Below are positions 13,370-27,049 of a stretch of 64,000 nucleotides of DNA, piece by piece. The notes below the pieces were generated by a model that did not search any database, was not told the DNA's origin, and saw only the letters and a program-made list of their open reading frames with translations. The stretch's first letter is position 1; every line of letters begins with the position of its first letter. Origin of the DNA: Serinus canaria. Taxonomy: Eukaryota > Chordata > Aves > Passeriformes > Fringillidae. The stretch spans positions 17,556,765 to 17,620,764 of the forward strand of contig NC_066322.1 of NCBI RefSeq assembly GCF_022539315.1, read 5' to 3'. A program made the position numbers and the translations under genes.

Positions 13370-14470
13370 TGCATTTATTTTGTACGTAGAAACCACTACA
13401 AATTTATTAAAAAAGGAATCTGCAGATTAATGTTTTAAGTGTTATTGAAAACAACAACTTTTGTTATTTATATAGATTTAAAACTCTACCTACTTGAACC
13501 TGTTAGGGCACATGATTTAAACACAAGTATAAAAATGTCATATAAGATTCAAATATTATAGGCTTCTAAAATGTACATGCTTTGAATAGCAACTCCAAAC
13601 AATGTCTGTGAAGAATACAGGTAATGTAAACCCTTACTGCCTTCTATCTGACAATAAATCATACACCAATCACTGTAAGTCCATTGCCTCATTTAAAAAT
13701 CAGTTATGTAGTTGAATCATGCTCACTTTTAGGCTATTCTTTTAATGAGTAATTTCACTGGTATATCACCATACAATGGCACAGTATTATAATCGATTAA
13801 AATAAAAACAACTCAATTATTTAGTAGCTAAACATAACAAATACTGTTCTGTATATATGAAAACTTCATTTCCACCAGAATTAGAGTAGACCCTTGTCGT
13901 TAGAGCCAGTATAATTTCTCATTTTCAATCTTAAAGAATTGTTATAGCTTGAGAGAGAAATTGATAGAGATGTGAGTTCCATCACTTGTTATAAACAACT
14001 GTACAGTCTGCTCTGGAATGTTTTGGTCCTCAGAGTGGGGATTATGACCAATGCTTGTACTATGATCTACATTGCTTGAATTCTCTGGCCTACCCTTTCT
14101 ATTAGAAAAAGGGCCAAGGACACAAAAGAAGTCTGTTTGCAACTCAGACGGGAAAACTTATCAGGAGGTTTGCTGACAGCAAATTTCATTTAGCTAGTTT
14201 TACTATAAGCAACTTAATCTACAGGTGCTTTTTGCATTCAAATTATTTTTTATCAAGATCTTTTCCTAGAAATATTAAAATGTGTTTACAAAGCCTTTAA
14301 GTGGTTTATATAATAAGATTTTTAATGAGTTGGAATATTAAATTAAGTTGTGCAGAAGTGCTTCAGGTGCTAATATAACTAACTTACACACCGTACATCA
14401 TTAACTTTATAATAAAGTTTAGCTTCTCTTTATGCAACACTATGCAGCTCTGCAGTAGTAACTATCAGCT
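13370..14470. other. Candidate conserved non-coding block
   Basis: Long AT-rich unique stretch with homeodomain-like cores (ATTAAATTAAG, CATTAACTTTATAATAAAG, CAGATTAATG). It has neither repeats nor coding frames beyond chance. Listed as a candidate only because of its texture and the known excess of such elements in gene deserts near neuronal regulators. Confidence 0.2.
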
Positions 14471-17400
14471 GCTTTGCATTGCAAACTGTGTTTTGTGGAC
14501 TGTTTAGCAGGATTTTCTATGGCTGGGGTACCTGAGCCCTGGTTCCAGAGTCATGCAGCTGCTCAGTCAGCCCTGGGTGGTCTCATTCTGGGCTGCTCCT
14601 CAGGCCCTGTGCTCTTGGCTGCAAGGCACAAATGAGAGCAGCCCATTGGCACCACAGCCTGATCTGCTGAAGCCCAGCTGAGATCAGCTCTCTGTCCTGT
14701 GGGAGCTTGGAGAGTCACATTTTCATTCCTCTGCTTGTAGCTGAGATTCCTTGAAAGCAAAACTGTGGAAATGACCCCCCATGTTTGCTGTGTGAGTGGC
14801 CAGGGCACACCAGATGATTAACCTTACCTTGAAAATCTTAACTTGGATTTACCTTGTTTGTAAATCAGAATGAGATATGGGATTACACAGCAAGCAGAAA
14901 GCCAGAGTTTTGCATTCTGTAGTTAATACTCAAGTGTCTGGCATTACATGTGCAAATTAGATTGTCCTTTTATTACCATCTCCTGGTTTGATAGGAAAAT
15001 TATACTCCTAACTTTTAAAAAGCAGGGGTTTCCCTCATCAGAGGAAACCTACCTCAGGGTTTTCCGGAGCAACCAATCTTCCTTGTGAGCTGCTGCTCTC
15101 TTTGCTGCTGGCAAAAAAGCCATGATGATCTCATGCCTGGTCATGTAACTAGGACTTTGAGTATGTCTTGTCATGTTACCAAATTGTCTTCCCCATAAGG
15201 GGGAAAATTTCCCTTTTACTTGGTGGATGAGAGCAATAGGGTATGCTCCAGTGTTTGGATAGCTGGCCAACAGTAAATGAGGAATGAAACAATCCTCATC
15301 ATACTTAATTTGCAAGAAGTTGCCTAAAACAGATGATGTGAATACATTTCTTAGAGATTGCCTGATTCATTTTTAAGTCTATGGTAGCATTCTCTTTGTT
15401 GTCTATGTTTTGCTTCAGTTCATATACTCTTCATTTGCTTTCTTACATTTTGTTCTTCTGCTTCAGGTTTGTCATTGTACCTCAGTATCTGAGGTTACAG
15501 GTACTAAAAAATCTCCCAGTGAGTTGGAAGTATAACATGATTTGTCTTGATTTTGATTTTGGTTTCAAGAAGCTTGAGCTGGTGTGAGAAAAGCTCCATT
15601 TCTCCAACACCCTTTGCTGGGCCAGTCACAATAGCTTACCCTGTCTCAACTCCTTGAGCCACCAAACAATGTTAATGATATGTACCTCTGTCTAGTGCTG
15701 GAAGAACAGCAGCATTATAAATAAAAACAAAGCAGTGTTGTGCTCCATGACACAGATTTAGCATCTGGAATTAGCTAGAGTTTCTTACCCTGGGGAACTG
15801 AGGAGCTGCTGGCTAAACAGGCCTGGAAGTGTAACATTATATGTCAGTCACTCTGGCAAGATCTACATCCTAACCAGAGAATAAAATAGCTAGAAAGGAT
15901 ACTTTTGCCATAGGGATGTTAATGGCAATCTCACTCCAAACAAAAAAGAAAATAAAATATTTTTTTATTGATAACATTTGGTTAAGGTGTATGGTTATTG
16001 CCACTCACTCCGAATTAAAAGATATTAAATGGTGTCAGTGAATGGGTAGAGGAACACAGAGCTGCTGCTGAATATTTAGCAAGGTTAAGTGCAGCTATTG
16101 AGGCACCTACCATTGCAGTAAATGGGCTGCAACATCAGATTTTCACATATAGGGCCAATGCTCTTCAAACTGTGGTGCAGCTCAGCTGTTCTGCCTCCCT
16201 TCATGAGATTGATGGGGATTCTGCTGTGCTTGCCACACTCCAGTGCAAAGCACTGGAGGGCATTCAGCATGTTGAGAAAGGTCAAAACAAGACTACATCA
16301 GCTTCTGAACCTAAAAACTCTGAACTCTTTGCTACCTATTAGGATGAACGAACAAAAGCTGTGTTTTGATGTGTGACATCCCAAAGAATTGCTTGAGGCA
16401 GATGAGAAAGTTACTGCTACTTAAAGGAAGGAGCAGTTGTCTGCAAGCTTCATCCCTCAGTGCAAGCACCGCAGCACAGCTCCAGCAAGCTTCAAACAAA
16501 GCTGTGTCTTCAGTGAACTGGCTGTAGGTTTGGTAACAAAGTGCTCATCCCAACAGTCATTAAAATTTTGACATCCTTTACTATGGTTAACAGGAAAATA
16601 TGAATTGTTTATTTTCAGGTATTATGGAAGCTGAGATAAATGCTTAAAGAAATTTACCACAGCCTGGCATGTGCTACCAGTAAATCACAGTTTCTGCATA
16701 TTCAAAACTTGTGATATGCCCTGCTCCAGCCTGTTGAGAGGTATGGGAATCTCTCTTGGCAGAATGTGTAAATAAACCTAAAATAAAGACAGCTCGGTTC
16801 AGCTCCCAGGTCACAGAGCAGGAGCAGCAGCAGGAGGGAAGGCAGCGTCTCCCAGGCGTGGGCTGGGTCACACAGCAGCTGCAGGGAGGTTCTCCTCTGT
16901 TTGGTGGAAAATACTAATTAAGTAGTTTGTTTACTCCTAGCCAGACACCCTCTCCTCTCCTCAGAGCTGAGTGTCAGCACAGGCTCGCCTGTGTCCCCCC
17001 TTGCTGGGTGAGTCACCTCCCTCTCCAGCCCGGGCTGGTCCTTTCCTGTGTCGAGGACTCTGTCGGGACCCCTCCTCCACTGTGAGCCTGGGCTGCACTC
17101 AGTGCTGGCACGGCAGTTTCAGTTCTGTCTCTATGCTAAGATGGGTAATATACAGTCTTGACCTACATTTATTTGTAAATATTTTAATTCTTTGCAGGTC
17201 ACTAACTGCTCTGTTTGACTTTGAAAAAATATTTTTCATGTATTTCTTCCTCACATAAAAATGATATTCTAGACCCTGGCTTCCAGTATCCTGGCTATTA
17301 TGCTATCAGCACTGATGGGTTTAAAACTAGGAATTAAAAAAGCAAAATAAATGTTTAGCTTTCTGCCTGTGTCCTCATCCATACACATTTATTAATTCGA

Positions 17401-17859
17401 ATTTACAAGCTTTTTTTTTTTTTTTTTTAATTTATATTAGAATAAATGAAGGTTGCTCAGAGGCAGAGAAAGACCTGTACTAGTCTGGTAGGAATGTGAT
17501 GCACAACGAGCAAGAGACTGACCCTCTTAATGTCATGCTGCTATTGATGATGTGCTTAAGTACTGCTTCTTTCTTTATATGGATGCAGGCTGAGGCAGGG
17601 CAGCCAGGCTGCCACACAGTGTGACTCAGGGAACAAGTATGTAACTAACAGCTCGCTGTGGTCAGCATTACACCCGCCAGGAATTTCTTCTGGCAGCTCT
17701 ACCAAGTTGTGAAAGAAATACTGTGGAAAGTTTCTGTTCCTCAGATTTTCCTCTCGTCAGATCAGAAATTCCATTGCATAAATATAACAGATTCATAGAG
17801 AGGCTTCTATAATTGCTTTTCTTCTTGGTCTTTTCAGGAGTGCAGTTTTCTAGTTTTCA
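14471..17859. other. Intergenic, no gene recognised
   Basis: Mixed AT-rich and moderately GC-rich unique sequence. An 18-base poly-T run lies at 17411-17428. No RNA gene, intact transposon or domain-bearing frame recognised. Confidence 0.6.
17411..17428 (+). repeat. Poly-T run (18 bases)
   Basis: Uninterrupted T run. It would be a poly-A tail on the minus strand, but no retroposed gene body is recognisable beside it. Confidence 0.9.
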
Positions 17860-18170
17860 TTCAAATTTTAATCAAGGGTGAATTAATACAGTTTTTCAGT
17901 TACAAGTTGTGTTAGAATTCCTCATAGTTTAATTACATTTACATTAGGTAAAAACCTGGATGTAGGAGCAGCTCTCCCTGTCTTCGGACTACATTTATTC
18001 TTGTGACATTTAATAAAAGCCCCATAAATCCAGAATTAAAAACAATTTAAATTCTGCAGCCAGATCTGTGGAGTCAGTGCTGCTTTGCTGGAACTTCTAC
18101 ATCACTTTCAGCTTAATTAAAATCTGCCTGCTTTTATTAATTGATAATTGCAAATGTAGAGACTAGACAA
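17860..18170. other. Candidate conserved non-coding element
   Basis: Contains TTAATTAAAATC, TTATTAATTGATAATTGC and CAGAATTAAAAACAATTTAA-type cores within about 300 bases. A possible homeodomain-bound element; motif density only. Confidence 0.25.
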
Positions 18171-19643
18171 AAGTGTAGACAATTATTTTCTGGTGCTCTT
18201 CTCTCTCCTTTTGGCGTGTTCTGGTGCCTACATGGCTCACACAGGTCATCCAAGGGAATTTCTTGAGTCACCATTGCCTAAATTGTGCAGCTAATACAAT
18301 ACCAGATGCTTAATGCTTTCAATACCTAGAGAAATGGTGAGTGGGCATTCTAAAAGGATTCCAGCAAGCTGGATTTATGGATCATTACAGCTACAGACAT
18401 GAAATGGTGTGAATTTGTCTACTAACCTTGAAATCTTGCCCTTAATGGAAACCATGTTAAAGTGAAGCATTTCTTTACAAAATCCAAAACAGAACCAGTT
18501 ACGATGGCAAATACAGAAAGAGAAGTACACTTGCCTGGAAATCAAATTTAATTGCTTGTCCTTCCTCTCTGTATGCAGCTGACAGGCTGTGGGTGGCTAA
18601 TGAATCCATGCTGTAAGGCAATGCCTTCCCTGAGACCCTGGGCTGCAGAGAGCCACCAGCTGACACCCCCAGCTTCCTTTTCTGCCCTCCTGCCTCTCTC
18701 GTGGATTGCTCAGTGGGTCATTCAAAATCACATCTTCTCTTTGCCTCATGGGTTACTGATTCTTAGCTAATTTAGGAGGCAATTTCAAAGTTGTTCTGGG
18801 TGAAAAAAGGCCCCTCCTTTTTCGAGATACCTGCTTCCCTTTGGTAGACTTGGCACCAAAATCCCCTATACTTAATGAGGCAACTTAAAACTCTTTGGCC
18901 ATGAGAAGTGATTTACTTTTGTGGTAAGAGTGTCCAAATCTGCCCTGAATCTATACATGTATCACACTTTATACAAACCTATAATGGAGATTCATGCTCG
19001 TGGCTTATTGTTGACTCTTGATTGGCACCATGCGTGATAGATTGGTATTTGGATCCCTTTAGGATGATGATGGATTTGGGGTGTTTCACTTAATGTCCTA
19101 TGTTTTAGAGATACTCTGATAGTCTCTAAATCAGTTAAAAATCTCAATACTTGTGTTGCTAAGTTCATGTTTCAGATCAGTTTAGTAAGGCAGTTCACAC
19201 ACCTTAGACAGCTTAATACTGGCTGTACTTCCAGGACTGAAATGGCTTAAAAATTATCTTTCTGACCATGACCATTGAGATCATTATATTATTTCCTGAA
19301 AACTGGTCATATAGAGTGTAAAATCACCACAAAGGAAGGAGCCTGTAGCTGATCAGAATCTTCTTGAATACTTGGGAATTCAAAATACAATTTTTTTAAG
19401 TCCCATAAAATTTGCATTTTAATTCATTTTTTGAATGAGGTATTTTATTGCAGCAGATAAGAAATCAAAGGCATGACTGTCCAGTTACCAAGGACTTCCA
19501 CTGTGTGTGTTACAGTTTGGAAGGTAACATTCTGGTTACATTGACAGTTTTGCACACAACTCTAAAGCTCTTTTTCTTCCTCCGCTACTGCACTGCACTA
19601 TTGTTCTCGTGACTTGAAAGAATCAGTTTGTCCAACAATAAGA

Positions 19644-19648
<5 letters not shown>

Positions 19649-19712
<64 letters not shown>

Positions 19713-19713
19713 T
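19649..19713 (+). repeat. (TAA)n microsatellite
   Basis: About 21 uninterrupted ATA/TAA units, preceded by ATATATA and followed by TTATATG. A perfect array of this length is likely to vary between individuals. Confidence 0.97.
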
Positions 19714-22700
19714 ATATGTTTTATAGAGGACAATTGGACTTAATTTATACTGGTATAGTATTTGTGATCTTTGGATGAAAGGTTATGTGCTAAAGAAACT
19801 TCACATCTTGTTGCAAACCTCTCCAAAATAGTGCTTCAGTCAAACCTGCTTGGTTTGCTTGTATCCTGAAAGAGAGAAATAGAGCAAAAAGAAAACAGCA
19901 GACTGTGAAAATCAGTCCTGAAATTTTTGTTGGATTTGTCTTTTTCTTACTCATAACCTGCACAATTAGTGCATTGTCCAGCTGAGTATGGTTTCAACAG
20001 GGCACTGAGCAAGCATGAAGCAACTAAGAAGCAAACTGAGGAGTAGACTCACCTTGGAAACTACAATGACAGCCTGGTGCTTCCCTGTTTACTGGTAATA
20101 AAAATATGTGGTGTCTAATAAGAACTGTTGTGTACTAAAATTTTCCCTTTAACTGAGCACGAGTGGCTGCTGTTTCCCTGCTATTAAGAACTTGCCTTTA
20201 GCAGTGTTAGACAATCAGAATCCTGAGTTTTTAGGGTTTAGGTCTGGTGGTCCCTGAGCTTGAGGTCTGAGATTATCGCAGCAACATTTTGATTGCAACT
20301 AGGAGTGAAAATCAGTGCAGGGCAATTCCTGCCTGAACTAAAATAATAAGACAGAGCTGAAAAAAGGACTGTAAAGCTAGGTAAACAGAGTCTCTACAGC
20401 TTTTAGAACCATGTTTGGGCAGAGCCATATTTTGTTCAGCAACACATGCCTTTAATCAGAGTGAGCTGCCTTGCCTCAGGTTGGGTTGGACCTGGGAGAT
20501 CTTTTGTGCCTCCAAATACCCTGTTCATCCTGTCTAGCACTTGTATGTGTCAGTGGCCTTGATCCCTTCTCACTCCTGTCAGTGAGTTCCTGTACCCTGA
20601 GGCCAAGGCTTAGCTCTGTCTGCCCTTGTGCAGAAAACAGGAGAGATATGACTACCCTGACTCCAATCCCCAAGAAAACCTGCACCAGGACTGCTGCAGC
20701 AGTATTTTGACTGCTTACTACAGGATGATGGCTTCTACTTTACATGCTCTGTGCCTACAGTGGTTGTAAACTATCAATTTTGCCCTTTTAAAATGATATT
20801 TTACATCTGCTAAGTCACCACATTAGACGGCAAGCACAATATTGGACTGATAACTGAACTAAGAAATGAGTAAAGAAATACAGACATGTAAATTTGACAC
20901 AAAGATGACTGCTATAGTCCAAGCCATGAGGAATCAGCCTATCACTGGACTGCATCTCGTACTGCTGATGGTATTTGTTAAAAGTTGCTGCTATTCATGA
21001 TGGAAGTTGAGATGATAGCTCCTGTTTATTCTGAAAATGCAGATATCTTTGTTGGGTTCAGATATTGCAAAAGGTTAATGAGATATTATGTCACAAGTGG
21101 CCAGAAATTCTCTGAAATTTGCCAGCAGACGGTTTGTAATGCAGTGTGACAAGCTGCTCTTGTTCTCCAGCTACATCAGCACTCCTAAAGGACAGTAGAC
21201 TACACAGAAGATTACTCTTGAAATTATAAAGTAAATTAGTTTTGGGGATGGAAAACTTTTTTTTTTTAAACAATATCCATCTGGATATGTAATGAATTTA
21301 GGAACAGAGTTATTTCTAACTTCCATCTCTAATCTATTGCTCTTCTACCATTTTCAAATTTGCAGTGGGTTGTTGCGCCTTTTACCACTTAACATTTCTG
21401 TAACTCTTTATGCTGCTTATGAAAGAAAACTCTATCTGCTTTGTATGGTTGATAGAGCAACTTACAATTTTTTAATGGAAAATATAATTTAGTCTAGAGA
21501 AGAATATTTGGAACCTCAGAAACATTGGGATTTTTCTATTATTTCCAAATTGAAAAGACAAGAGTTATGTTGACAAGGAAAATTACTGAGGTGCCTTGAT
21601 CTGTTGCCCATGCTCCACCATCAGTGAGATTTTTGTTTGCTGTAGCAGGTCAACTTTAAATTACAGCTAACATATCATGAAGTTTCTGTGGAGCATGAGG
21701 AATAGAATAAAATCCTTCAAAACATTAGTTTATGGATTGCTTTCTGGTGCTTTTTTAACCTTACTGCCTAAGGCCTGACAGGTCACTAATTCTATCTGTG
21801 ATAGTGATGTCTCAGTTTCTGATTATTCAGGCACTCATGTGCCACACCAGAGCTGCAGAGGTATCACCTCCCAAAATCTCATTTGAAGCATGGGAGTATA
21901 TGTACCAGTCCCAGCCTGAGCAGAGCCTGGGAAGGGGCTTTGGTGTTTTCTCAAGGATTGATAGATGTGAGGCCTGGCTATGCTGCTGGGAGAGTTTGAG
22001 CTGCAGAAAAGCCCACCAGTACCTGCAGTTTAGGTACCCGCCTAGGGCAGCCCTGGGGGCTGTGAGGTGACTGCAGGGGTGGCAGCAGGGAGGACACTGT
22101 GCTGTCCCCAGCATGGGCTGCTCCTTGTCAGTGCCCACAGGGCTGGGCCCTGCAGCTGCTCTGCTTCATGGGACTCCTGCAGCCTGGGTCAGGAGTTTTG
22201 CTTTTGAGAGGCAGTGCAGCAGAAAGGTTTTTATGTGCAGATACTTGGGCAGATCATCTTCAAATGGTCTCACAAGGTATTTGTATCTTTTACTTAAATT
22301 CTCTGAGCATTGCCAGCTGCAGTGACTGCTGTATTCAGTGAGTGAAAAGACTGTAACGACAACTGAACATGGTAATTGGTCCGTGCAACCTGGATTTCTT
22401 TTCTGCTATAAGCAAAACTACTATTCACATCTACCTTTTAGCATGAAAGCAACTTCTACCTTTTGTGGTCATCTTTTTATTTTTTCCTAGCTAAGGCTAT
22501 TATTAAAGAACTTTGTTGTATAGGTTGTGTCAGTTGGGTCAAATTTGCCTCCTGTGTATACGTATTGAACCTTCCAGTACTGCACTCCACAGAAATCACA
22601 GATCTGTGAAATTGATATGCTAAAAACTATTTCAGCTGTGTAGATCTGAAAGAGTAATGCTATCTACAATATTTAATACAGAAAGATGCTTAAGTGATCT

Positions 22701-25700
22701 CAGTTAAATTTGCTGCTAGACAAACAGACCAGTGGGAAAAGTATGTACAGTAAAGCAATTAAAAACCAGAGTGTCACAATGCTATATTTTCCTAGATGCC
22801 AAAATCCTGAAGTGAGGAGTGTGTGAGGACAGCATGAAAAGATAATAAGGGAGAGGGGAGGAGACACTCTCCCTTGCTGAGTGTTTTTGACATAGGAACA
22901 GTGTGGCGGTGGTGCTACTATTGTAGGTTCACTCAGCCAGGAGTAGATGACTAAAATGTTGCTTCCATGAGTCTCGTGGGTAAGAGACATAGTGGCCACT
23001 CAGGAAAGCAATTATGTATTTTATCTGCTCATTTCTGAATTTCTTAATTTAAAAAAGACTGTCTCCCCGGGGTTTAAACTCCAATGCCTTGCCCTGCAAA
23101 TAATTCTGGCTGGCTGTTGGCTGCAGCTTGCTCACAGTCCAACAGCTTGTGTAGTGCCCCAGCAGTCAGCCTCTTTAAATGATGCTATAGATTCACTCCC
23201 TGCATTGCTCAAGGAAACACTTTAACAGCAGTCATCTTCAAGACCATGATGTTTCAATGTGGCAAAATGAACAAATTGTCTTTTCATTGTTTCCTTTCTA
23301 AGCTATATAGAGGCTATTTACTTTGCTTGCAACAGCTTTGCTCCTATAGCACTTCCTCATAAAGCTTTTGACCAGCAAGCACTCCATAGCATGTTCTAGT
23401 TGGAATACATCTGAATATGCATTTCCATCCTGTGGAAATCATACAGATTCCAAAAATCATACAATTCTTAACTGGAAAATCATACTGCAAAGCTGCTATT
23501 TCCTGTCTTTTAGGGGAAAAAAAGGGAATTCCATGTGAATATCATTCACAGAAATACTTCCAACAAGCTCCATTTCATGGACTTGCTTACTTACATCTTC
23601 AAAAATCAATTACTTCTTTTTAAGTCAGCAACTGCTTGCCCAGTGAGAAAGAATATACTGCCACCAATACTATTTATTGATTAAAATATTGTAATAATGT
23701 ATTTTAATAACTTTGTGAAAATGATAAGGATTTAAAATAATACTTATTCTCTAGTAAGAGAAGAAGCATTGTTCAGCTCTATAGTTAACGATGGTGCAGT
23801 TGTTTCTCTCTTTAGGAACACCCTATACTCTCCCAAGGAAATACTGCTTTCAGTTTAAGGAATGGTTTATTGCTTCCAAAGTTTTCAGATCATTTAAGAG
23901 ATTTCATTTTCAAAGATTCGCACTCTGGAGGAATACCCCTTTGAGGATTTCCTCACAGAAAGAGGTGTCTGCTTTGAAGATTTTCATTTCGTAAAAACCA
24001 GTCACTTTTATGGGGTGTCCTCTTTGAAGACATTTTCTGTATCACTTAAAAGGTTTCCATTTTAAATATCTTTCGGCACCATGGACAGCATCTACTTGAA
24101 AATATTTTTCCTCTGTGATATTCTTTTTGATAATTTATACAGTCTTGTAGGAGTCCATAAAGTAATTCCTATCAAAAAAGCGCAGGAACATAATGCTGTT
24201 CCTACATTAGGTGCAAAAGCATGTAGAAGAACTTAGGATAGGATGTTATGAGAGAACAGTTTTGGAAAAACTGTACAAAAATAATTTCATTTTCTAACAT
24301 CAAAGAGTAAAGTGGAAAGGTGAGCTCATCTGTCACTTATATGGCCTTTAAAAAATTACTGTGAGACATTTTTTACTCCTTTTAAATTATTTGAGTTCAG
24401 AGTTCAAATTCTGGTATTCCTGAAATCAATAGCAAAAGTCCCATTTCAGTCTAGCTGTGCAAAGAATATTCTTTGAAATTGCTATGAGTTTTCTTTCTTT
24501 GTTTGAGAATGTATTGCTTTAATTTACTACTACATTATTGGAGATTTGGAATCTTCTCCTTGGTTGTGTTTATTTTTTAAAAAGATGTGTTCTCCATTAC
24601 TTTTTTGGTCACCATTTTAGTAATCATAATTATCATATCTGCAAAAATAGGCAGCCTCAGAGCTTGTACAAGACTGGGCTCATTGTGTATATTACATAAA
24701 GTCTTCTGTCTGATGTTGGTCTGGGAGTTAGAGGGCAAGTCAAAATTCACTTTAACACACCCTTAATTTTACATCTACGCCTAGTTTGGGGATATTTACT
24801 CAGGCTGTGGCTGAAACCTCTGGCCTGTCCTTGCTCCTGTCTGCAGGGCATAGGAAAGGCTTCTGGACTGCAAATGAGCAGCTGGAGGCAGGAGGGCTGA
24901 GGTCTCGGGGGTCTCCTCTGACAAAAATGACTTTGAGTCTGTCTAGATCTCTTCAGTGTAAAGTCAAACCAGAAGAGTTTAGATCACTGTCAGCAGTGGA
25001 TCTGCTTGATTTGGCAAAGGAGCAGAGGAAAGTCCCCCCACCAAAGCAGGCTTACGGGATGAGGGGTTAATGTTTGCCACTGCTCAGACACCGGTGGGTC
25101 ACCGCATAGTTACTGGGACAGACTGGGCTCCCCTTGGCTCAGAGCTACTGATTGCCAGGGCATCACTGGACTGAATGCTTCATCCCCACTACGTTAGTCA
25201 TACCCTTTTCTGTGTATCAATAGGCAAAATTTAGGCAGCTTCACTTCAGAACAAAAATTAAAATCATCTTGAAATCCCTAAATGTATTCCTTGTCTGATC
25301 CTCAAATGGAGAACCTTTGTTACCTGAACACTGATTGGCAAAAGCTATTGTAATGAAGGACTTGCTAAGAACTAAAGCCAAGCTTTTGTTGATTGTGGGT
25401 CTTTGATGTAACCCACTCATGAAAATAAGCATTAAATATTGATTTTGAAAGTTAAGTGCTTAGAGATTTTTCCCTAGGTTTGGTGACTGCCTGGCAGGTG
25501 GGACAGCCCTGCTGTCTGCAATGTTAAGATCAAGGCTGGTAAAAGCACCACCATTAAGGGAGCAGTCCTCATCAGAACTGGCCAGCTACATTGCAGTCAG
25601 GGAAAAACTGGCTTTCACTGCCCATTGACTAAATTTCTTTACTAATGTACTTGGAGAATAATAATAGTTTTGGTGTCAGAATATTTCACCTGTGTCTTGT

Positions 25701-25828
25701 AGAGGGCCAGGCCCGCACTCAGACAGCTGCTTGTGACAATAGAAAGATTGTTAATTTTTTTTTTTAGATTAAGAAGTAGAGAAGTTCTACCCTTTGTTTT
25801 ATGATATCAACAGGCACTTTTGCATTCA

Positions 25829-25873
25829 GGGAAAAAAAAAAAAAAAAGAAGAAAAAAGAAAAGAAAAAGAAAA
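25829..25873 (+). repeat. A/G-rich low-complexity tract
   Basis: A run of A's then GAAGAAAAAAGAAAAG-type sequence, about 45 bases. It produces lysine/glutamate-rich and phenylalanine-rich chance frames. Confidence 0.9.
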
Positions 25874-27049
25874 TTTCACTTCTTGCCCTGACAGAAAACA
25901 GCTGCAGCCATGGCTGTACATGACCTACAACATGATCTTTACTCCACCACCTCTCCAAGACAAAACCAAGGAAGCCCTATGGAATGAAAGATGTTTGCAA
26001 ACACTGCTGGCACACATTGTTTGTAATACAAAGTAAAACTGATCTCCAGTCCTGAAGAAAGTAAATGTACATGTTTTTAATCACAATGGTAGAAAAAGGT
26101 GAATTTGCTGTGGAAAATAAATTTCCAGGTGGATATCCTAGAAGCCAGAGAAAGAGAATGGGCAGACAGATAATAATCTGGTTGTCATGAGCAGACCTTT
26201 GGACACAAACAAATGTTCAGTTAAGTACAGGATGAGCTAAGCCACATATTTTAGTGTTTGAAATGGTAGAGACCAGTAAAATTCCCAGCCTGCCCAAGAT
26301 AAGCTGTCTTTCTAGCAAGGATGCTAGAAATAAAGTGCTGGAGAGCAGCCTGTGGGATTCAGGCCAGCAAGACAAGTTCTGACCTGAACTCGAAAAAAAG
26401 ACAGTTAGGGCACTGTGCTTGTAAGAGCTACACAATAGCTTCAAAACTTAGTTTAAGAAAACAAAGTAAATCAACATAGACTACTGGGGAGAAATGTTGA
26501 TTAAGTGCATTGTTTATAGGAGCACAAAAAGATGAATAGCTACTAATAAATGTTGGGACTTCGCTCAAAGGCATCTGGGGAATTTATGAAGATGATAAGG
26601 ACTGGCTTAAGATAGAATAATGTGGTTTAATATAACAAAGACTGGTAAACCAAATGATCAACCTTTTCCATAATATCCCGAGGATCTGTGGTGTTCTAAG
26701 CAACACCATTTAATGACACTACCATTAACAATCTGGGGAAACTGAAGGACGGGCTGTTTGGAGATAAGGACAAATGAAGAGTCGTTACTGGGTAAGTGCC
26801 TCTAATAGCAAGAAGCATCATATTGTTTGAAGGAGTCACTGAGTTTTATCATAGACTGATTGAAACAACATGATAACTTTTTCTTAAAAAAAGAATTTGT
26901 TTAAATTCTCTGCCCAAAGCTCTTGAGAGAAACTAAGCTAATACAAGATTAACAGGTACATTCTTTGATATATTAATAAATTTTTAATTATTAGTTATTA
27001 ATACTAGATTAATAAAAGATATTAAATGAAGGACAAGAAAAATGTTCAA

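Larger units (their letters stand above)
18171..27049. other. Intergenic, no gene recognised
   Basis: Unique AT-rich DNA with the (TAA)n array, an A/G-rich tract and a faint repeat around 23,962-24,037. A GC-richer patch lies near 22,000-22,220. The segment 26,000-27,050 looks degraded and may be the 5' continuation of the old LINE that follows, but I could not align it. Confidence 0.55.

Noticed and set aside
25829..25873. A-rich tract as the tail of a processed pseudogene
   Set aside because: No gene body could be recognised upstream and no target-site duplication was visible.
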